64,000 nt of DNA from Panicum virgatum (lineage: Eukaryota > Streptophyta > Magnoliopsida > Poales > Poaceae): assembly GCF_016808335.1 (NCBI RefSeq), contig NC_053139.1:15742782-15806781 (forward strand). Reading direction: 5' to 3'. The notes beneath the pieces were generated by a model, which saw only the letters and a program-made list of their open reading frames with translations, searched no databases and was not told where the DNA came from. Position 1 is the stretch's first letter. The number at the start of each line of letters is the position of its first letter. The position numbers and the translations under genes were made by a program. Below are positions 19,530 through 30,885 of this stretch, one piece after another.

Positions 19530-21566
19530 ATGACCACTACCAGCATGAAGCTCATTTTGTCCATCCTCCCCATCCTAATTGTAGGGTTTATACCAGAACT
19601 AAGCACCGGTAATGACCACAGGCAATTCGCCTACACTGGCTTCACCAACAGCAACCTCACCCTAGACGGCGCAGCTAGAATCACGTCGACCGGCGTCATT
19701 GAGCTGACAAATGATACAGCCCGGATCAAGGGCCATGCAGTTTACCCATCTCCACTGCGCTTCCGCCTATCCCCTGATGGCATGGTGCAGTCCTTCTCTA
19801 CCTCCTTTGTGTTTGGTATTCTCTCTTCATTTGGCGACATAAGGGGCCATGGCTTTGCCTTCTTCATCGGCCCAAGCAATGATTTCACTAAAGCTTTTTC
19901 AATCCAATTTTTGGGGCTTTTCAACTCCATAAACAATGGCAGTTCGGTAAACCAAATCTTTGCAATTGAGCTTGACACCATCCAAAATACTGAGTTTGGG
20001 GACATCGACAACAACCATGTTGGAATCGACATCAACAGCCTCAACTCTTTGAGATCCAACACAGCTGGTTTCTACAATAACAGTAAGAATGGCATGTTCA
20101 CAAACCTACCCCTCATTGGAAGTGGGCCAATCCAAACTTGGGTAGAGTATGATGGAAACACAACACAGATCAGTGTGACCTTAGCTCCTCTTGGCATGGA
20201 AAAACCTATGTGGCCACTCCTCTCTTTAACCTTCAACCTCTCCACAGTTCTAAAAGAGGAATCATACATTGGCTTCTCGTCTTCGACAGGCTTAACCACT
20301 GGGCATCACTGTGTTCTTGGATGGAGTTTTGTTATGAATAGTCCTGCTCCAATAATCGACTCCACCAAAGTACCCAAACTACCTTATCTTGGCCAAAGAT
20401 CTCCATCTAAACTCTTAGAGATCATTCTACCAATTGCCTCTGCAGTTTTGGTATTAGCTATTGGCACTGTAGCTGTTATACTTGTGAGGAGACATCTTAG
20501 GTATAAGGAGGTACACGAAGATTGGGAGGTGAAGTATGGTCCACACAGATTTGCTTACAAAGATTTATATCGTGCCACCAAAGGATTTAGTTCCAAGAAT
20601 TTGATAGAGATAGGTCGGTTTGGAAGGGTGTACAAGGGAGTTCTTCCCACATCCAAGTCAGAGGTTGCAGTAAAGAGGGTATCGTATAGCTCGAAGCAGG
20701 GGATAAAACAATTTGTTGCTGAAGTGGTAAGTATGGGGCATCTTCAACACAACAATGTTGGGAAATTATTTGGGTATTGTAGGCGAAAAGGTGAACTCCT
20801 TCTAGTGTATGATTATATGGAGAATGGAAGTCTTGATAAGTACTTGTGCGGTGAGGAGGGCAGGACCACCTTAGATTGGGGACAAAGGTTTAAAATTATC
20901 AAAGGAATCGCATCGGGCTTGCTCTACCTTCATGAGGAATGGGACAAAGTTGTCATCCATCGTGATGTCAAGCCAAACTATGTGCTTCTTGATAAAGAGA
21001 TGAATGGACGACTCGGAGATTTCGGCCTCGCAAGATTGTATGATCATGGCACCGACCCACAAACTACACATGTTGTTGGCACAATAGGATACTTAGCCCC
21101 AGAGCTAGTACACAGAGGCAAGGCAACCAATCTAACTGATGTGTTTTCCTTTGGCATTTTCATTCTTGAGGTTACCTGTGGAAGAAAGGCAATGACTGAA
21201 GACACCCAAAACCACCAGGTCATGTTGGTCAATTGGGTGATTCAGAACTGGAATAAAGATTCACTCCTTGATGCAGTGGATACCAAACTCCAAGGTAACT
21301 ATGATATTGATGAGGTATTCCTTGCATTGAAGTTAGGGTTGCTGTGCTCTCATCCATTTCCAGATGCAAGACCCAACATGCGGCAAGTTCTGCAGTATCT
21401 CGAGGGTGATGTGCCAATATCAGAGCTACTACCAGCACACTTCAGCTTTCATATGTTGGCCTTAATGAAGAATGAAGGACGTTGTGGCTCATCCATAGTG
21501 TCATTGTACCCATCACCAATGATGATGGACGTCAGTTCAATATCCTTTTCTCTTGATGGAAGATGA
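19530..21566 (+). CDS. L-type lectin-domain receptor kinase A1, probable pseudokinase
   Basis: 678 residues in one exon, as usual for L-type lectin receptor kinases. Order: signal peptide (1-27), legume lectin domain (about 30-275), transmembrane helix (298-320, followed by the stop-transfer RRHLRYK), kinase domain (about 350-630). The native start is ATG 19,530; the frame is open upstream to 19,467, but that part belongs to the solo LTR. Compared with copy A2 at 34,787, conserved kinase residues are lost: the first Gly of the P-loop is Glu (G360E, with G363R beside it), and the metal-binding Asn of HRDxKxxN is Tyr (N484Y). V411G and D568N also depart from the family. VAVK, HRD and DFG remain. 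It could still bind ligand at the plasma membrane, but catalysis is doubtful. The LTR in its 5' leader may also silence or re-route transcription. Confidence 0.9.
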   Translation: MTTTSMKLILSILPILIVGFIPELSTGNDHRQFAYTGFTNSNLTLDGAARITSTGVIELTNDTARIKGHAVYPSPLRFRLSPDGMVQSFSTSFVFGILSSFGDIRGHGFAFFIGPSNDFTKAFSIQFLGLFNSINNGSSVNQIFAIELDTIQNTEFGDIDNNHVGIDINSLNSLRSNTAGFYNNSKNGMFTNLPLIGSGPIQTWVEYDGNTTQISVTLAPLGMEKPMWPLLSLTFNLSTVLKEESYIGFSSSTGLTTGHHCVLGWSFVMNSPAPIIDSTKVPKLPYLGQRSPSKLLEIILPIASAVLVLAIGTVAVILVRRHLRYKEVHEDWEVKYGPHRFAYKDLYRATKGFSSKNLIEIGRFGRVYKGVLPTSKSEVAVKRVSYSSKQGIKQFVAEVVSMGHLQHNNVGKLFGYCRRKGELLLVYDYMENGSLDKYLCGEEGRTTLDWGQRFKIIKGIASGLLYLHEEWDKVVIHRDVKPNYVLLDKEMNGRLGDFGLARLYDHGTDPQTTHVVGTIGYLAPELVHRGKATNLTDVFSFGIFILEVTCGRKAMTEDTQNHQVMLVNWVIQNWNKDSLLDAVDTKLQGNYDIDEVFLALKLGLLCSHPFPDARPNMRQVLQYLEGDVPISELLPAHFSFHMLALMKNEGRCGSSIVSLYPSPMMMDVSSISFSLDGR

Positions 21567-21814
21567 TGAAGTAACCTTGTTGCCTTCACCGCCTGCCTTT
21601 CTTGCACACTACGATCCAGGTCAAATACTCAAATATATAATACGATACCTTAAGGATGTTTATACAACAAATACACACAGTGATAACTTCCATGAGTAAC
21701 TTCTTTTGTAATAATGTTTTGCAGTAGAGGATTGTACGTACTGTAGGTACTATTGATCGAAGGTATGTAGAGGTACAAGAAAATCAGATTGCTACCACAC
21801 GACATTTTTGTTCT
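21567..21814. other. 3' flank of receptor kinase A1
   Basis: AT-rich 3' untranslated and flanking sequence, shared with 36,824-37,072. No further gene is seen. Confidence 0.4.
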
Positions 21815-22125
21815 GAAAAAAAACTAGACCTACGGGGGGGAGACCGCCCCCACGGCATTACACTAAGAAGAAGACCTTCTCACGCAAGTCTAGAAAATCC
21901 CCGAACCCCTGTCCCACCCATACACAGTGGTTCGTTACCCGTGAGAAAGGCCGGACCCCAACTATGCTTTGGACATGGAGCAAGCGAGGGGATTTTTTTA
22001 CAGTGCACATAACATACTGCGCCACCTCTGGCCAGAAATTCGCCCCTGTGGGGGTTGGAACCCTGGTCGGCAGGGTGCTGAGCGCAGCACTCGACCAGTC
22101 GGTCTAGCGCTCGCTGGCATTAGCA
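21815..22125 (-). repeat. tRNA-derived SINE (unit 1 copy)
   Basis: On the minus strand it starts near GCGAGCGCTAGACCGACTGG (A box) and has the B box GGTTCCAACCCC about 45 bases on. A roughly 200-base unrelated body follows, ending in a T-rich tail (TAGTTTTTTTT). This is the standard plan of plant SINEs. The unit 2 copy is at 37,070-37,378. Confidence 0.65.
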
Positions 22126-25110
22126 AATGCTAAGCAGCACCTTGTAACTGTGTCTTATTGTTAATGCTACTGCATGGGAAAGATAAAGGAAAGCAGGAAA
22201 GGTAATGCAAATAATGCATATTTAGAATTCGTCAATGCCCGAGCTAGCTATCAGCTGTAGCTACAGAAATGATAATTCAAAAAATGGGAAAAGATGGAGC
22301 TGGAAGGAAAGGATGCACTAGCTCTTATTGTGGTGATGGGGGAGGTACATCGATTCCTATTTTTGGGACGGAGTCGTCACAGATCTAGGAACTCTAATCA
22401 GCCTTACGCCCTTTGCAATATATTCTTGAGGTTTCTGGCTGAAGGGGGTGGCCTGATTGACTAATTAACTTTTTAGTGGCATTATTGATATGCACTTATG
22501 CAATATGCATTTAGTTTGACCAACAGTGAGCCTTTTTTAAGGAATTCAAACCATACATTTGGACTGATTTATAAGAGAACAAGGCCCAACGGCTTCCTCT
22601 TATCAATTTTTTGAATGGAAACATTGGAAATCATCATGGGACAAAACATTGGTTAGTTCCAGCACTAATAGGATTTCCAGCAGGCCTTCATGAACAGTTG
22701 CTCAGAATGCCTAACAAGGCTGATAAAATCTGTTTTGCATTGAGGTGTAAGGAAAATGGCCAGACATTATTTGTGATTTTAGTGATTGAATAATAACATA
22801 ATCATTGTGACTAATGTGTTTGTCAAGATATACCTTGAAGGTGTTTATAGGTTCCAAAGATGAAATGAAAGCTATTCAACTGGAAGTAAAAAGAAACACT
22901 TAGAGAAATTCTATAGTTTCCAAATCATAGTAACAATTCAGAGAAAATGTTTCTAAGGTGTACAAATGATCGCAAAGATCTAGGAAGAAAAGACCCACGA
23001 AGAAAAAAAGACAAAACAAGCACAGAACTTCACCGAAGCATTTGAACAATTCATTCGGTGAGGGGCACAGGAAGCTTCGTATCAATTTGTGACAAGGGCA
23101 ACAGAAGCAGTAGGTATCGGAATGACTGACCCATTTGTTCATGTTCATCAAGGATACCACTGGACCAGTCAGTGTTAGTAGCTAAGAGGGAGATCGTCTC
23201 TAGAATTGGGAACTCATTCGGTCATGTCTGTTAAGACAACCACAGAATTAGTCGATCGAGCTAAGAGGAAAGGAATGGCTCTAGAATGATCTACTCATTC
23301 GGTCATCTCCATGCAAGCGATCACCGGGCCCTTAGGTCAGTGGCCCAATAGCTAGTTGACATGGGCTTCACCGACTCATTTAGTGATACCACCTCTGCAC
23401 CACCGAACCACTCGATGAGATGTAGAATTGCGACTGTGAGTTGCAATGGCTAGTTTCTTGGTTGAGGCTATATATACACATATGCCCGGCCATTTGAACG
23501 GTGTAACAGCTTGAAGAAGCTATAGTCTTGGTTGTCATACACATTCAAGTGCTCTATCCACCAAATTGTTCAAGCGAAGATCAAGACAATTAGCAAAAGT
23601 CTTAGTTCTTGATTAGTGCTAGTGTAGGTCTCTTGACGTATTGCTTTTGGTGTTAGCTAAGAGATAGGCAAGGTTTGCACACCTCTTTGTTATCGATGCT
23701 TGCACGCACCAAGAGCTTGAAATTCTATGCTCGTAAGTCTTGCGAGACCCTCCAACTGAGTTTGATGGAGTGGTCATCGGTTCCTATTAGAGGGAGGAGT
23801 GGTTGTCAGCTATTTGCCAAAGCTTTACCTAGTGAAGAGGGCATGGAGCACCCGAGAAAGGCAAGACGGAGACCCACTTGCGCTTGGGAAGGCCCATTGG
23901 CTATACACGGAGTTACTTGACCCGGAGCTTGGCCCTTGCACGGGCATTCCCTCGCAATGAGCTCCAACGAGGATTAGTGGAAAGCATTCTCTATCTCATT
24001 TACATTCCGCATTACTTCTTGCACTTACTTTCCATGTTTATCTTTCCTAGATTTGTCATGTGAAGAAATAAATGTTCTAACATCTATTGAAGTGTTGTAG
24101 ACTCATACGGGATTTATGGCCTTTCATCAAACAAATTTCTGGCCTTGTTGCCAGTGAAGAAGGAATAGGCAAATTGGATTCCCCAGTTTGCACCTAGTAA
24201 TAATATGGCCCGTGAGTTAACACAAGAAAATAAGATATCTCGAAAGGAATCGGGTGCTCGTAGCCTAAGAGGGGGAGGGGGTGAATTAGGCAACTTAAAA
24301 CCTTAACCTAAGGCTCCAACTAGTTTGCACATAAATTTAAACTATTGCATCCTATCTAGATGTGCAACTATGGTTCTTCTAGTGTGAAACTCTCATCCCA
24401 AAAAAAGTTATGCAACCTAAAGCCAATCCTAGCTTGATCTACACTAATAATGTAAAGGCACACAAGTTGCAATATGAAATGCGGAAATGTAAAGAGGAGA
24501 TAAGAGGAAGCAAACTCTTAACACAAAGATTTATCCCATGGTAACGGTAAGCACTAAGCCACTCTTAGTCCACGTTGTTGAAGCAATCAATCAAGGGGAT
24601 CGCTTCTCGGACACCAAGCCTCTTCTCGGGAAGCCTTGACTTGCCACCGAGGCTACACCACCAAGGCTTGTGAGAAGTTCTCGGTCATCTTGGCCCTGCT
24701 TTCCTCTAATGAGCTTCTCCACAAAGGATGAGGGTTCCACGTCCCCCGCACAAAAGCCGTCAACGCCGCTCCACACCGAGCCGGAGGGTTGATGACCTGC
24801 CGGCGAGCCTCCAATGCTCCAAGGGGCCAGCGCACTAAGATACAAGCTTGAGTATCTATCAAGAACAACAAGGTTCAACACTTTGCTCATTCACTCTCAC
24901 TCACAAAGCATGTGCTAAACCTAAGTGTGTGATCAATATGCTCTTGGGTGGCTTGGAGAACATCTTCAATGTGTCTAGGGCTTCTCTCGGACTCCAGCAC
25001 ACTCAAAATGGTCGGGGGAAGGCATATATAAAGCCACCAACTCAATAGAGCCGTTGCTCCAACGGCTACAAAAATATAGCATAGTGACGATTGAATCCAC
25101 GCTATGCATG
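22126..25110. other. intergenic region between kinases A1 and B1, left half
   Basis: No gene is supported. At 23,160-24,060 is LTR-like sequence with a TATATATACACA box (about 23,469). From 24,262 is another retroelement-like start (TAGCCTAAGAGGGGGAGGGGGTG). Frames up to 99 codons lie in these repeats and have no recognised homology. Aligned with 37,380-40,440, which lacks 23,613-23,720 and has 162 additional bases near 37,490. Confidence 0.4.
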
Positions 25111-25465
25111 GGGGGTGTCGGTTCAACCGGTCACCCATGCTCCGCGACTAGCCATTGGTCCTCTTGACATGCAGTGGATAAACCAGCGAATGCACCGACG
25201 GTGTGTCGGTTTAACCGGTCGTGAAGTCTTCTTCTCATGCTGCGCAACATGCTCTCTGGATAATAGCGGCTAATGCGCTGACGCTCTATTCTTTGGCACC
25301 GGTTTAACCAGTCGCACAGGCATTGCTTGTGCCTTCGCATTAACACGGCCAATGCACCAACGCATGTAATATTTCATGTATCGGTTCAACCGGTCCATAC
25401 TTGTCAGTTGCACTTGCTCAACCATTATACACGGCCAATGCACCAATGCACCGACCATTATACTT
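25111..25465. repeat. four degenerate 80-95-bp tandem units with CGGTTCAACCGGTC
   Basis: CGGTTCAACCGGTC or a close variant occurs near 25,118, 25,207, 25,300 and 25,381. Each is followed about 65 bases later by AATGCACCGACG or a variant. Unit 2 holds the same array at 40,443-40,720, cut inside the fourth unit by an LTR. Confidence 0.6.
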
Positions 25466-27904
25466 CGCATTAACCGGCGCTCTCATTTCATGCTGATGTG
25501 TCAAACTCGTCGCGGCTGTTGTTTGAATACTTCAAATATATTCTATGTCTGCATTTCACTATAACTTGGACGTCTTGACAGCGAATTGGACATCTTCGAG
25601 ATGTTTTGAATTTTATCCATGGGACCTAGAAATCCTACAGTCTTAATCTCACAATATTATTAGTTCCATTGATTAATTATGTTGTTAGACAATCACCAAA
25701 ATCACAAACAATGACTTAATGGGGCCATGTTCCTTACATATCTATAACGTACAAATGTCAAAAATGTTGATGCAGGCTCTGTTGTAGCATGCATAAGTTT
25801 TTAACAAATGTCACATCATTTATTTGTAAAACATCAAGCATTTCTTCTGATCAATTAATTTCCTTTTCTTGATACTAGTAGTCAAACTGTCCTTTTAAGC
25901 ACACTATAGCAGGCTAAAGGTTGAAGCTATCTTGGTTCAACGAAAGAAACAAATGGAATTTTTTGTGCCCTAAACATTCAGAGAAAAATTAATATTGTTA
26001 TGGTGTTGGAGGTGGCGTGCTTGACTATGTATCTGCCTGCAGTATTCAAATACATGTCATATTGTTGACTTTTAAAATGTTTTGTTTGATTCCATCGATT
26101 TTTCATTGGATGCTACCAATAGTCAAAGGTCATTATTTTTGTATGTCTTGCAGGCTAAAGATTTTGAGGCTATCCAGGTTCAATGAAAGAAATAATCAGG
26201 GATCTTAAAGTTTGCAGACTGAATATTTATAAAATAAAAAAAATGTTCTGAACAGAGAGGCATCGTCCTGGACTGGGTACTAAACTAGTGATGAACTAGA
26301 AAGGCCGCGCAGCTTTGCTGCGCAAGACCTGATTTTTACATTTTAATTGTATTATATGAAACTTTATGTGATACATGGAAGAAGAACGTAATTTGGTTGG
26401 TACAAAAAATTTTTAAGCTTGCGACGGATGCGAGACGAATTGGTCAATTTGACAGTCGGTCCAACTCCAAGACGTTCATCTGCTGATCCAATCATGTTAA
26501 TGAATAATTTGTTGTCATTCAGACCAATTCAAGAGGAGCACTCCTTGACTTCACCCCTCTATTCTATTATTTTGTCTCGCGCTCACACAATCCAAGAGAA
26601 TTCTTGAACCAATACTTGGCTTTACATGCCACAATTTCCATGTCTTAGCTATATATCACTCATCTAGACTTCTCATGGATTGCTCTTGTCATCCTGTTAT
26701 CCCTGGTTGAATAACAATCCACAACTTCTGTGTGGTGGTAAGAATATAGCAACACCTTTGGGATTGGTCATACATTCCTAACCACAAGATGTAATAGTAT
26801 AAGAACTGCCAGGAGAAATTTTCCACAGCAATCTCAGTCACCGAGGCATGGAAGAAAGGGAACTATATATGTTATTTCCTGTTACCATTCAAGGCAGAAA
26901 AGAGAAAGGCTGAAGCTGAAACCACCACAAATATTTAGTCTAGGCAGTGATGGATTGACCCCATTCTCAACCTGGCAACACAGATTTTCGAACCTGGACA
27001 TAGACAAGCAAAGACCCACTCAACACAAGCTTCCCAAGATCTCATTGAGTTAACAAACCATAGTTGCTGCATCATTGGGCCATTTCAATGTTAAGTAACC
27101 AATTGAAGCTTTGGCATATATATATTAGGTCACACATGCATGTATCTTCGATGAATTCTATCCTAGCTCAACTTTAATTTCTTTTTGCTAGTTGAAGGTT
27201 TCAGGCTAAATTCTGCATTTCACTTGACCTAGGCATCTCAGGGCCTTATTTTTGAAGCACGGATTATCAAAATTGTGTAATAGGACTAACAAAGTATTAG
27301 AGTGCCCCTAGCTTCTTTACTCCATCTACTATAGATCGCGAAGACATATGGATACTTTAAATGGTCATTTGGATCAGGCAAAAACATGAATCAGTGATGA
27401 GAGAGATAGACACAAATAAAATTTTCAAAGATGCTAATTATGCTAGAAAATCTTCCAAATTCCTATGCAACAACACATCCCAAAGGTATTAATATAGATG
27501 TTTATTTCTTGGCTCAGCAATGGGAAATTAGGAAAATTTCCCATTGGATTCAATTGACTAGAAATTTTATTCCAGCAATACATGGTTATATAGTCAAACG
27601 AGACTTCCCTGACATACTCCCTGGTCACTGATGTGTGGGTCCTGAGCCATTCACGCTTATACCAACAGACAGAACTTGATTCCAATGAAAAAGGGAATCG
27701 CATGTGTTATTAATTAATAAGATAATAACACCGCAGAACAACGACTAACATGAAAGCTCCACAGGCAACTGACTATTTGTGGCTCTGCCCTCTTGCTAAA
27801 TTACAGACCACAGAACAGAATGCATGACTACACAAACACAATAAGTACCTCCCACGGTCTATGGACGCCCATTCCTACTTCTTGTCGAGTTCACGGTCGC
27901 AGGA
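25466..27904. other. intergenic region between kinases A1 and B1, right half
   Basis: AT-rich, no supported gene. It holds a 7-bp perfect hairpin (GCGCAGC-TTT-GCTGCGC, 26,307-26,323). The last few hundred bases before 27,905 should contain the promoter of kinase B1, but no clear TATA box could be assigned. Confidence 0.4.
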
Positions 27905-29926
27905 ATGCCTAGCATGGTGTGTCTCTTCTTCCTTTCAGAGATACTCCTCTCCCTGTCCTTAGGCCTAATATCTTCCATCACTGCCACCGGAGAGGATCAG
28001 TTCGTCTACTCCGGCTTCTCCAGGAGTTTCCTCAGCCTTGACGGAGCAGCCACTATTACACCAGACGGCGTCCTTGAGCTGACAAATCACACTGTTCACA
28101 TTAAAGGCCATGCGTTCTATCCAACTCCATGGCGATTCCGTAAGTCCCCTGGTGAGGTGGTGCAGTCTTTCTCAGTTACCTTTGTATTCGGCATGATCCC
28201 CATCTACTCTGATCAATGTACCGACGGAATGACTTTCTTGATCTCTCCGACCAAGGATTTCTCAGGTGCACAGACCTCCCAATACTTGGGTCTCCTCAAC
28301 AAAACAAGTGATGGCAATAAAAATAACCATATATTTGCAGTTGAGCTTGATAGTAGCCAAAATACGGAGTTCAATGACATTGATGACAACCATATCGGCA
28401 TCAACATCAATAGTCTCACCTCAAATAAATCAGGATCAGCTGCCTTCTATGATGACAACAGTGGTATGTTCAAAAACATATCCACGGTTTGTCGCAAAGA
28501 AATGCAAGTATGGGTGGACTATGATGGAGAGACCACACAGATCAACGTGACATTGGCTCCGCTAAGATTGCCCAAACCATCAAGGCCACTACTGTCAGCT
28601 ACCTACAACCTATCCACAGTGCTGGAAGATCCATCCTACGTTGGCTTCTCGGCATCAACTGGTCCAATCAATTCACTATATTGTGTAACTGGCTGGAGCT
28701 TGGGCATAAACCGTCCAGCTCCCTTGATTGACATTACCAAGTTGCCAAAGCTGCCTCATGTTGGCCCAAAACCTCGGTCCAAGTTGCTTGAGATCAACCT
28801 ACCAATAGCCACGGCCATATTCATCTTCCTTGTTGGAACAACTGTAATTCAATTGGTGCGGAGGAGAATGAAATATGCTGAGATAAATGAAGATTGGGAA
28901 GCTGAGTTTGGTCCACACCGCTTCTCATACAAGGATTTGTTCTATGCTACAGATGGATTTAAGAATAAGAATCTACTCGGCCTAGGAGGATTTGGGAAGG
29001 TGTATAAAGGTCTGCTCTCTATCTCAAAATTGGAGGTTGCTGTAAAGAGTGTCCCATGAGTCAAAGCAGGGAATGAAGGAGTTTGTTGCTGAGATTGTCA
29101 GTATTGGCCGGCTCCGACATCGCAACCTTGTCCAGCTACTCGGTTATTGCAGAAGAAAAGGTGAACTCCTATTGGTATATGAATATATGTCAAATGGCAG
29201 TCTTGACAAGTATTTACATTGTGAAGAGGGCAAACCCACTCTGAATTGGGCTCAAAGGTTTCAAATCATCAAAGGTGTAGCATCCGGCCTATTCTACCTC
29301 CATGAGAGGTGGGAGAAAGTTGTAATTCATCGAGATATCAAGGCAAGCAATGTGCTCCTTGACAGTGAGATGAATGGATGCCTAGGTGACTTTGGTCTTG
29401 CAAGACTGTATGATCATGGCACTGATCCACAAACAACCCATGTGGTTGGTACAATGGGGTATCTAGCCCCAGAACTGGCACGTACCGGTAAGGCAACGAC
29501 TCAGACAGATGTCTATGCATTTGGCATTTTCATTCTTGAAGTAACCTGCGGGCAAAGGCCTATCAATAGTCATGCAGATGATAGTTCCCAGATCTTGGTT
29601 GATTGGGTTGTTGAGCATTGGCACAAAGGATCACTTACATACACACTTGACAGTAGATTACAAGGCAACTACAACTCTGATGAGGTCAGGCTGGCATTGA
29701 ATCTTGGTTTGTTGTGTGCACATCCATTTTGCAATGCAAGGCCTAATATGCGTCAAGTCATACAATACCTTAACGGTGAGATGCCACTCCCGGAGCTGAT
29801 GCCCACAAACATAAGTTACAGGTGTGTTGGGCCTGATGCTAAATGAAGGTTTTGACCAATATTCAGCATTGGCGTCCACAGTTGGCAGCAGTTGCATGGC
29901 GTCCTAGCCTCTCAAGTGGACGATGA
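27905..29926 (+). pseudogene. L-type lectin-domain receptor kinase B1, two frameshifts
   Basis: The first frame (27,905-29,059) gives a signal peptide (about 1-27), a complete legume lectin domain (to about residue 275), a transmembrane helix (about 300-322) and the kinase P-loop LGLGGFGKVYKG. It then breaks right after the catalytic VAVK. The copy in unit 2 reads GTAAAAAGAGTG where this one reads GTAAAGAGTG, so two bases were lost at about 29,043. The kinase continues in another frame (29,049-29,846) with [21 protein letters not shown] and [10 protein letters not shown] all intact. A second shift (one extra base near 29,821, ACAGGTG against ACGGTG) removes the normal C-terminus. As read, it would make a secreted or membrane-anchored lectin protein with a truncated kinase. 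It is a paralogue of kinase A, related but clearly distinct. Confidence 0.88.
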
Positions 29927-30885
29927 TAATAGATAGATGCCTTACCCATGGCCATATCATCTTGTAGTTAGTAAGCCTGATTAAGTTATGGTATGGAATC
30001 TACTGTAATTCTTATTCCTAGTGTCATAATACTTACCTCAGGGATTCTGAAGCAGAAAATAATCTGTCAAGTCTCTGTTTCTTCCTACTTCATGGTTTTT
30101 ATATGCTTCGATGCAAGGGTTATGCTGTCAAATCTTGTATACTGTTGTAGAGTCCGTACATGTCAACTCTTGTAAATAGTCTTAAAATGCTGCACTGCAC
30201 AAAGGATACTCTAATATATTGAAGACAACAGTTGACAATTTGACATTCCGATGCTCCAGCAAAGGAATACTTACCCATGGCCATATCATCTTGTAGTTAA
30301 TTAGCAGGCCTGATTAAGTCGTCCACTGTATTTCTTATTCCTAGTGTCATAATATTTACCTCAGGGATTCTTAAGCAGAAAATAATCTGTCAAGTCTCTA
30401 TTTCTTCCTGCTTCATGGTTTGCCTTTCCAATGCTCCAGCAAAGGAATACTTGGCATGTACCACCAGAACGCGCGCTCAGTAGTCAATAGTCATGTTAGA
30501 ATCATGTAGTTTTCTATATCCATTAGAGAGGATAAGCAGTTAAACACTTGATGGACTGATGGTATTGGAGCAGCTAGATAGGATCTATAAGAATTCAAAA
30601 CATAGCAATATTTCAAAGGGCTTGAATGCACCACAGAAAGCATGCAGGAAATCAATGACCCACAGGAGAAGACATGAGGTGTATGTAATAGCTCATTCCA
30701 TAGAAGTAGCCAAAGAGAAATGTATTTCGGCGGCGCAGCAGCACGGCCTCCATGGGAGGGGACCCTGCTCGCTCGCTGGTGAGCCTACCTGTGGGACGGG
30801 GTTGTTCCCCGAGTCCGGGTCACCGGCTGCTTCGGCCCCACTGAGCAGGCGCAATCCCCCTCTCTCCACGGCATTGAGCCGCCAG
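29927..30885. other. 3' flank of kinase B1 with an internal repeat
   Basis: The block around TTACCCATGGCCATATCATC and the following TTATTCCTAGTGTCATAATA occurs twice, at about 29,942-30,080 and 30,272-30,420, and both copies are also in unit 2 (52,010 and 52,340). No gene is recognised before the CCHC ORF. Confidence 0.5.

Noticed and set aside
24591..24890. 99-codon minus-strand frame in intergenic repeat, also in unit 2
   Set aside because: Sits in retroelement-like sequence, no start context or domain, and the frame is changed in unit 2.
25840..26330. Hairpin GCGCAGC-TTT-GCTGCGC as a Helitron end
   Set aside because: No CTRR end after it and no TC start before it could be placed. In unit 2 one arm is mutated.
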